Made by a program: the position numbers and the translations under genes
Source of the DNA: Cochliopodium minus
Lineage: Eukaryota > Discosea > Himatismenida > Cochliopodiidae
Length of the DNA: 25,497 bases
Direction of reading: 5' to 3'
NCBI GenBank assembly: GCA_024220525.1
Contig: JAMYWO010000157.1
Coordinates: 70,957 to 96,453 of the forward strand
Notes under the pieces: generated by a model
Seen by the model: only the letters and a program-made list of their open reading frames with translations
Told to the model about the DNA's origin: nothing
Database searches by the model: none
Shown here: in pieces, positions 20,253-25,497 of the stretch
Layout: every line of letters begins with the position of its first letter
Position numbering within the stretch: the first letter of the stretch is position 1

Positions 20253-21112
20253 TTTTTATAATTTTATAAATATTTATTGAAATTTGAATCATAGGGCTAA
20301 AGATCAGTTAGTATCTTGGTTCTTTGCATATAACTGTTTTTTCAGATTCTTTAATTTTTCAAAATCATTAAAGAAATTTGCTATTTATAAATAATAAAAA
20401 AAAAAAAATTAAGAAATAAGAAGAATTTTTTTTTTTATTTTGACCTTCCCTTTTAATTGTAGACCTCAAAAGATTATTGTATTTTGAACTGAATTGATCA
20501 ATTCAAAATATTCCAATTAAAATTAATTTTATTTGAAACTTTGCTTTTTGTTTGAAGGGATAGTTTCAAATGGAGGAGATATAAAAAAGATTTTAATTAC
20601 AAAAAAAAAAATCTACTTTTGATTTTGAGGAAGTTAATTTTATCCTCCTTCAAAAATATAAAAAAAGAAATATAAATCTTAAAACTTTTTGTTCTTCCCT
20701 AAAAATAAAATGCCCCTGAGTATTCTTATTGAAAAAAATTAATTAATTCCATTAATCGGGACTTTTCTTTTAAATCCGTAATTGATTTTAAATTCTTATT
20801 TTTTTATTTTGTTTGAGGACTTGCTGTTCAAAAAAAAAATATAAATTAGAAATTGAAAATTGATACAACCAACTAAAGAACAGAATTCAAAATTGATCAT
20901 AATTTCTTATTGGAAGCTAATCCACTTTAAAAAAATTTTAAATAAATATAAAACCAAATTTCTTTTTTTAATTATTAATTTTAAGTGAATGAATGGTTTA
21001 AAAGTTTCTTTGAGTGACAAAGAATCTAAATTTCAACCTTGTTTCAAGAGTGAATCTTTCTGTTTAACAAAGATTTAATTTTTTCAAAAAATTTTATTTT
21101 TAACTCCTTTTG
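20253..21112. other. Gene-poor stretch upstream of the RWP-RK gene
   Basis: No convincing ORF or RNA gene was found on either strand in these 860 bases. The sequence is less purely A/T than the introns. It holds a perfect 14-base palindrome GAATTGATCAATTC (20491-20504) and several A or T runs. The part next to 20253 should contain the RWP-RK promoter. Confidence 0.5.
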
Positions 21113-21136
21113 TTGATAAATCTTCCAGATTAAGCT
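21113..21136. repeat. 24-base direct repeat, copy 1
   Basis: Matches 21224-21247 with one mismatch (core aaatcttccagattaagct, 19 identical bases), 111 bases apart. On the minus strand both copies read SLIWKI in one frame. Copy 1 is preceded on that strand by a splice-acceptor-like ..catttag. Confidence 0.85.
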
Positions 21137-21202
21137 AAATGAAAACAATCAAAAACTCATTTGTAAACTTCTAAAAAAATCAATCAAATTGTTTTAGAGG
21201 TC

Positions 21203-21521
21203 TTATTCAAAAAAGCTCTTTGTTTGACAAATCTTCCAGATTAAGCTCACATCTCTATTATTTGATACAATAAGTTTCAGTTTTACTTCTTTTTCTATTC
21301 TATTTTTGAAAACCTTATCAGGAGTTACAGGTTTGAGAATTTGAATGTTCATTGAGATAACTTCTTTTGATACACTCTGAGTAGAAAGAAGCAAAGGATG
21401 ATTAGGTGTTAAAGGAAGTTTGATTGGAGAAGATTCTTGTTCAAATTGATATTATTTTCAATTTTTAACTATGTATTATGAGGATCTGATCATCTTCAGA
21501 GCATTCTTCATCATTTCTCCA
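21203..21521 (-). CDS. Possible small gene, unrecognised
   Basis: An open stretch on the minus strand (21435-21203) encodes SSPIKLPLTPNHPLLLSTQS, then VSKEVISMNIQILKPVTPDK and a Lys/Glu-rich end. Its residue composition looks more like a real protein than the surrounding A/T sequence. A possible upstream exon (21521-21470, WRNDEECSEDDQILIIH) joins it in frame through a gt..ag gap of only 34 bases, shorter than the 49-58 base introns seen elsewhere. No start codon could be assigned and no family was recognised. The 3' end may instead be spliced: GAT|gtgagc at the first repeat copy could join ..catttag at the second. It may be the remains of a gene. Confidence 0.3.
21224..21247. repeat. 24-base direct repeat, copy 2
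   Basis: Partner of 21113-21136. It lies inside the weak minus-strand ORF, near its 3' end. Confidence 0.85.
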
Positions 21522-21667
21522 CTGTTTAATCAGTTTTTAAATTCAATTTTTATTTGTTAATTTGTTAATCTTCAATGATTGATAAATAGGATGTGTACTT
21601 CAAAAGTGTGGCCACAAAAGAAAAAATTTCCCTGAAAGGGCGAGAAAAAAAAAAAAAAAAAAAAAAA

Positions 21668-22511
21668 ATGATTGTTTTATCAAAGAAGAAATTTTGCACA
21701 ATATTGTTCATTATTATCTTTGTGCTCATATTACAGTTCAAATTAATAGACAGCTCAAATAAAAAGATTATGATTTCGAAATCAAACCATGGCTGACTGA
21801 AAAACAAAAGATTTTCATGACAGATTTAATGAAGGGAGGAAATAAATTATATTTAGAGTATGGTACAGGAGGATCAACTCTCAGTTATGGAATCCTTGCT
21901 AAAAAAGCTTATTCTGTTGAACATAACAGTAAAAACAAAAAAAATCTTAAAATTTAATAAATATTCGTTTATTTAAAACAACAGAGCAATGGTGTGATAA
22001 AATTTCATCCATCATCGATAAAAACTCTCTCAATATGTTTATAGATGCTCTCCTGTTCAATGGAGAGGATTAGATCCTGGTGGAAGTTGGAAGGAATTTG
22101 ATAAGTATATAAAATCTGTTGATGAATTCGATCAAAAATATTATGATGTAATTTTTGTAGATGGGAGAGCAAGAGCAGAATGTAGCACTTATTCTATACC
22201 GTAAAAAAAAATTTTAATCACGTTTATAAAATAAATACATAATTATAATTTTGACTTTTTTTTTGGAAAGATATATGAAAAAAGATACGATTCTTGTTAT
22301 TGATAATTTTTGGGACAGACCCAGATACCATCATATCTTGCCTTTATTCCAAGTGTTGAAGACCGATACTGAGAATATGGTTGCATTGAAATTGAATGAT
22401 GAATGGTTTACAAATTATCCCAAAATGTCCACAGTTTATCAAAATCTTATTATTAAGATGGGAATGAAAATTTCACCAAAGATCAATTTTCTTCCAAATA
22501 TAGAAAAATAG
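21668..22511 (+). CDS. Membrane-anchored methyltransferase-like protein with two frameshifts
   Basis: Three exons: about 21668-21928, 21985-22200, 22271-22511. The N-terminus MIVLSKKKFCTILFIIIFVL is a short basic cytosolic tail plus one membrane span (type II anchor, typical of Golgi enzymes). Then come LYLEYGTGGSTLSYG (nucleotide-binding glycine motif), AYSVEHNKQWCDKIS, YYDVIFVDGRARAECSTYSI and KDTILVIDNFWDRPRYHHIL. This pattern belongs to an uncharacterised class I SAM-dependent methyltransferase family whose signature is the DGRAR..C phrase; the substrate is unknown. Two breaks in frame each sit on a run of five A (21761-21765 and 22020-22024), where six A would restore the family sequence. 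These may be sequencing errors or a decaying gene. A run of 24 A directly precedes the ATG. Confidence 0.75.
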
Positions 22512-22645
22512 ATTTTCTCAAATTAAAAATTGTTGAAAAAAAAATATCTTGCAGCGAAATTATATATATATGCCAAATTGTTGAATATTATCAAGATAAG
22601 AGCAGATTTTATAATTGATTCAATTTAAATAACAAATAGTGTTTT

Positions 22646-23235
22646 TTAATTTTGACCATTATTGCTGGTTTTAAGATTATCATTGATTCTATTTTTGAGG
22701 AGATTGATTTCTTGTATCAAATCGTTTATTTTTGGATATAAAGGAGAAGATCTGATCAATATCTTCTCCAATTCTTGTTGGTTGAAATTTTGTGGTTCTC
22801 CCATTCTTTGTCTTACTGCTTTTTTGTTAACATATGGCTTCAAATCAGTCACAACAACATTGGGTGCTACAAAAAGAGGAACTCTTCTTCTTTGCAAGAT
22901 AAATGCACCTTTTTATAAATGAATAAATTTAATAATGATCTCAAAATATGTATTATTAAGGGGTAATAAAGTATTATAGTTTCTTGATAGGTATCTCTCA
23001 ATTTATCTCAATTATACGAACAAAAGAAGGATTAATTTTCTTTTATAATCTTTGTTGATAATTCTTATATCTTGATGTATTTACCTTTTGATGTATTTCT
23101 TCCCACTCTTCTTACTCCTTTTCCTTTATAAAAATTTTTATTTCCCATTTTACTGGAGAATTTTCCTCTTTCGAATCTTTTTCCATAGGCAAATTTATTA
23201 TATCTACCAAATTGTTTTGAAATGTTTTTGATCAT
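22646..23235 (-). CDS. MRPL41: Mitochondrial large-subunit ribosomal protein mL41
   Basis: Two exons (23235-23085, 22908-22646) give 137 residues. The N-terminal part is very basic (QFGRYNKFAYGKRFERGKF, NKNFYKGKGVRRVGRNTSKG), as expected for both mitochondrial import and rRNA binding. The diagnostic block is RRVPLFVAPNVVVTDLKPYV, corresponding to VPEFVVPDLTGFKLKPYV of human mL41. The C-terminus is a charged helix (LEKILIRSSPLYPKINDLIQ). It is part of the mitoribosomal large subunit and implies a mitochondrion with its own translation. The gene converges on the methyltransferase-like gene and diverges from fibrillarin. Confidence 0.85.
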
Positions 23236-23753
23236 CTTTGAATCCCAAACAAATTTTTTTTATATTTTTTATCGAAAGATTTTAAAAAGAAAGGGAAAAC
23301 AAAATCTCCTCATTTAGAAACAAATAATTCAGAAATGAAAAACAAGAAACTCAATTAGATATGAATTCAAATTAAAATTCTAATTTCAGGATATTATTGA
23401 GAAGATTTTTTTTAATTTTTGATTTGAGAAAAATAATTTAAAATAAAAATATTTATTTGAGAAAAAACATTTAATATAAAATAAAAAAAAAAAAAAATCA
23501 AAAGTATTTTTAATCACTAACAAAATAATACCCCATAATGTCATTCAACGGTAACAATAAGATCAACATTTAATAATGATCAATTTATTATTCAAGTTTT
23601 TTAAAAAAATATCCTTCACATTCTATATAAATTCTCAAATAAAAAAAAAAATTTATAAATCAACAAAGATTTCAAAACAATCAATGATATCAAATAAATA
23701 GAATAAAATAATAACCCTTATCATTCTTTTTTTAAAAACATATTTTCTTGTTT
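23236..23753. promoter_or_regulatory. Divergent intergenic region between mL41 and fibrillarin
   Basis: These 518 A/T-rich bases should hold both promoters. No ORF or RNA gene was recognised. Two C-rich short words stand out in the A/T background, taccccat (23529-23536) and taaccctta (23712-23720, about 35 bases before the fibrillarin start). Similar words precede ribosome-biogenesis genes in some eukaryotes, but no functional claim is possible here. Confidence 0.4.
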
Positions 23754-25237
23754 ATGATAGGAGGTGGTAGAGGAGGAGGAAGAGGTGGTGGAAGAGGAGG
23801 CGGTGGTGGAGGCCGTGGAGGAGGATTTGGAGGTGGAAGAGGTGGTGGCGGTGGAGGCCGTGGAGGAGGAGGAGGATTTGGTGGTGGAAGAGGTGGAGGA
23901 GATAGAGGTGGAGGAAGAGGAGGTGGTCGTGGAGGAGGGAGAGGAGGAGGAAGAGGAGGTGGAGGATTCGGTGGAGGAGGAAGAGGTAAATACTAAAAAT
24001 TTTCATTTAATGTGTTTAAACAAAGCATATTATATTTTACTTTGCATAATATTTAAAATTCATATTTGATCTTGGGAAAATTAAATAAATCAACACTTTT
24101 TCTCAATAATTTCTCAAATTACATTTTTTCAACTTTTTCTTCTCAACAATTGCTTTGTATCTTTTTTGAATTTGATTCTCATTTAATTCTCAATTCTAAA
24201 TTTTTTTTTTATGCTTCAAGGTAAAGGAGGAATGAAGGGAGGACAAAAAGTAATTGTTGAACAACATCGTCATGCGGGTGTATTTATTGCTAGTGGTAAA
24301 GAAGATTCTTTGGTCACATTAAATCTCGTTCCTGGGGATGATGTATATGGAGAAAAGAGAATTAGTGTAGAAGTAAGAAAAAATAAAGAATAAAAATAAT
24401 CATCCTCTCAATGTTTTTGAGCATTTTAATTTTTATTCTCCTTATTTCATTGACAATATTTATTTGATTATTTTTTTTCTTCTCCTAGACAACTGATGGA
24501 AACAAAATTGAATATAGAGTATGGAATCCTTTCAGATCTAAATTGGCAGCAGCTATTCTCGGTGGAGTAGAAAATATCCATATGGGACCTGGAAAAAAAG
24601 TAATCAATTCCCTCGTTTATCTTTTTGATATTTCTTTATTATTCTCAAAAATCTATTTAATCTTTCAATTTAATCTTATCCTTTTTTTTCTTTAAAGGTT
24701 CTTTATCTTGGTGCTGCTTCTGGTACCACTGTTTCTCACGTAGCTGATATTGTAGGACCTACTGGAGTCGTCTATGCAGTCGAATTCTCCCACAGATCCG
24801 GACGTGATTTAATCAATGTCGCACAAAAAAGAACAAATATAATTCCTATCATCGAGGACGCACGTCAACCTCAAAAATATAGGTAATTCCAAATAATTGC
24901 GACACCTTTTTTTTTTGACAAATCTTTCTCAACTTTTTCTTTTTTTTAATTTAGAATGTTGGTCGGAATGGTCGATTGTATATTTTCAGATGTCGCTCAA
25001 CCTGATCAAGCCAGAATTTTGGGTCTTAATGCTCATATGTTTTTAAAGACTGGCGGTCATTTTGTAATTTCCATTAAAGCTAATTGTATCGATTCTACTG
25101 CTTCTCCCGAAGTCGTTTTTGCTTCTGAAATTGATAAGTTGAGAAAAGAAAGTTTCACTCCTTTCGAACAAGTAACTTTGGAGCCTTATGAAAGAGATCA
25201 TGCTGTTGTTGTTGGTCAATATAGAAAATCAAATTAA
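23754..25237 (+). CDS. fbl: Fibrillarin, box C/D snoRNP 2'-O-methyltransferase
   Basis: Five exons (23754-23985, 24221-24372, 24489-24599, 24698-24882, 24955-25237) give 320 residues, the normal length. Exon 1 encodes almost nothing but a glycine/arginine-rich (GAR) domain (about 77 residues, with rare Phe and Asp). The rest is the Rossmann methyltransferase: [54 protein letters not shown] (SAM binding), [46 protein letters not shown] and [14 protein letters not shown]. It methylates rRNA ribose in the nucleolus, guided by C/D snoRNAs, and can methylate a histone glutamine in animals and yeast. The chosen start is the only ATG before the GAR block; a tiny extra 5' exon cannot be excluded. Confidence 0.96.
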
Positions 25238-25356
25238 TTTAAAAAATAAATTATAAAATAAAAACCTTTTTTATTTATTTATACTTTCTTTTTCTTTATC
25301 TATTTTAAAATTGTTATAGACCACAAAAAAAATTTTCCTAAAATTTCTTGATGATT

Positions 25357-25478
25357 TTAATTACAACAATTACATTTTTCCTTTCTTCACAATTTATGAA
25401 GCACTGCAATTCCGATTCCGGTTTTTCAAAATCAATCTCTTTGTATTGATAATCCAAAGTCATTTTGACCAGTGCATT
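25357..25478 (-). CDS. Rab7-like small GTPase, copy 3, last exon
   Basis: This exon follows a ..tttgatag acceptor and aligns with the last exon of the complete Rab7-like gene (624-511): NALVKMTLDYQYKEIDFEKP against [20 protein letters not shown]. The nucleotide similarity resumes at the end (attgttgtaattaa). Read as given, the frame runs past the expected end. If the five-T run at 25375-25379 were six, the protein would end CEERKKCNCCN with a cysteine-rich prenylation tail like its paralogue. The upstream exons lie beyond the right edge. Confidence 0.65.
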
Positions 25479-25497
25479 CTATCAAATAAATTAAATA

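Noticed and set aside
20491-20504. Perfect palindrome GAATTGATCAATTC
   Set aside because: Short palindromes are expected by chance in A/T-rich DNA. There is no second copy or placement that supports an operator.
21761-22024. Programmed -1 ribosomal frameshifting at A5 runs
   Set aside because: Equivalent heptamers in other genes here are decoded without a shift, and the breaks occur where homopolymer errors are expected. Kept only as an alternative under the finding on A5 runs.
22041-22060. A possible 8-base gt..ag intron in the methyltransferase-like gene that would restore the frame
   Set aside because: Far below the size of any spliceosomal intron. A missing A in the A5 run explains the frame change better.
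23645-23753. C-rich words upstream of fibrillarin as a ribosome-biogenesis promoter element
   Set aside because: Only one or two imperfect occurrences, and no other members of the regulon to compare within the window.
23752-24069. Long Glu/Val-rich and Leu/His-rich ORFs over fibrillarin exon 1
   Set aside because: Other-frame and antisense readings of the GGA/GGT repeat. Only the Gly/Arg frame splices into fibrillarin.
1-25497. tRNA or rRNA genes, CRISPR arrays, transposons or virus-derived elements
   Set aside because: No cloverleaf-like segment, spaced repeat array, transposase, reverse transcriptase, integrase or capsid-like reading frame was seen on either strand.

Overview
This window is nuclear DNA of a eukaryotic protist. 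It is very AT-rich and gene-dense, and nearly every gene is interrupted by short, almost pure A/T introns (about 44 recognised) with GT..AG ends. Stops are TAA and TGA and the standard code fits all genes. The gene set suggests an amoebozoan, possibly close to dictyostelids: an ankyrin-Sec7-PH Arf exchange factor like Dictyostelium SecG, a Roco GTPase, an RWP-RK protein, a formin, and asparagine runs in cyclin C. A mitochondrial ribosomal protein (mL41) shows that the organism translates proteins in its mitochondria. The species itself cannot be named from this sequence.

Layout. 1-1553: two tandem Rab7-like genes on the minus strand (the first cut by the window edge). 1714-5807: four gene 3' halves, namely a fatty-acid hydroxylase (-), an IFRD-family protein (+), endonuclease V (-) and a formin (+). 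These are joined head to head through two A/T stretches (2170-2267 and 4623-4976) in which both neighbours start at a splice acceptor and neither has its 5' exons. 5894-12074: a complete SecG-like Arf-GEF and a complete NSF ATPase, in tandem on the minus strand. 12319-13508: cyclin C (+). 13632-19384: a 1,881-residue Roco protein (-). 19586-20252: a small RWP-RK protein (-). 20253-21667: mostly gene-free, with one weak ORF. 21668-22511: a membrane-anchored methyltransferase-like gene (+) with two frameshifts. 22646-23235: mL41 (-). 23754-25237: fibrillarin (+). 25357-25478: the last exon of a third Rab7-like gene (-).

Functional themes. Rab7, NSF and the Arf-GEF all act in membrane traffic. 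Fibrillarin and mL41 serve ribosome production. Cyclin C belongs to the Mediator kinase module. Proximity may be chance in so compact a genome.

Most interesting object. The Roco gene combines an N-terminal secretory-type signal sequence, leucine-rich repeats, a Roc-COR GTPase unit, a divergent SERAC1/SesB-like alpha/beta-hydrolase segment, a multi-span membrane block and a C-terminal helical tail. Its GTP-binding P-loop lies exactly on a 33-nt microexon that could be skipped without a frame change. The overall order resembles an NLR-type receptor built on a Roco GTPase.
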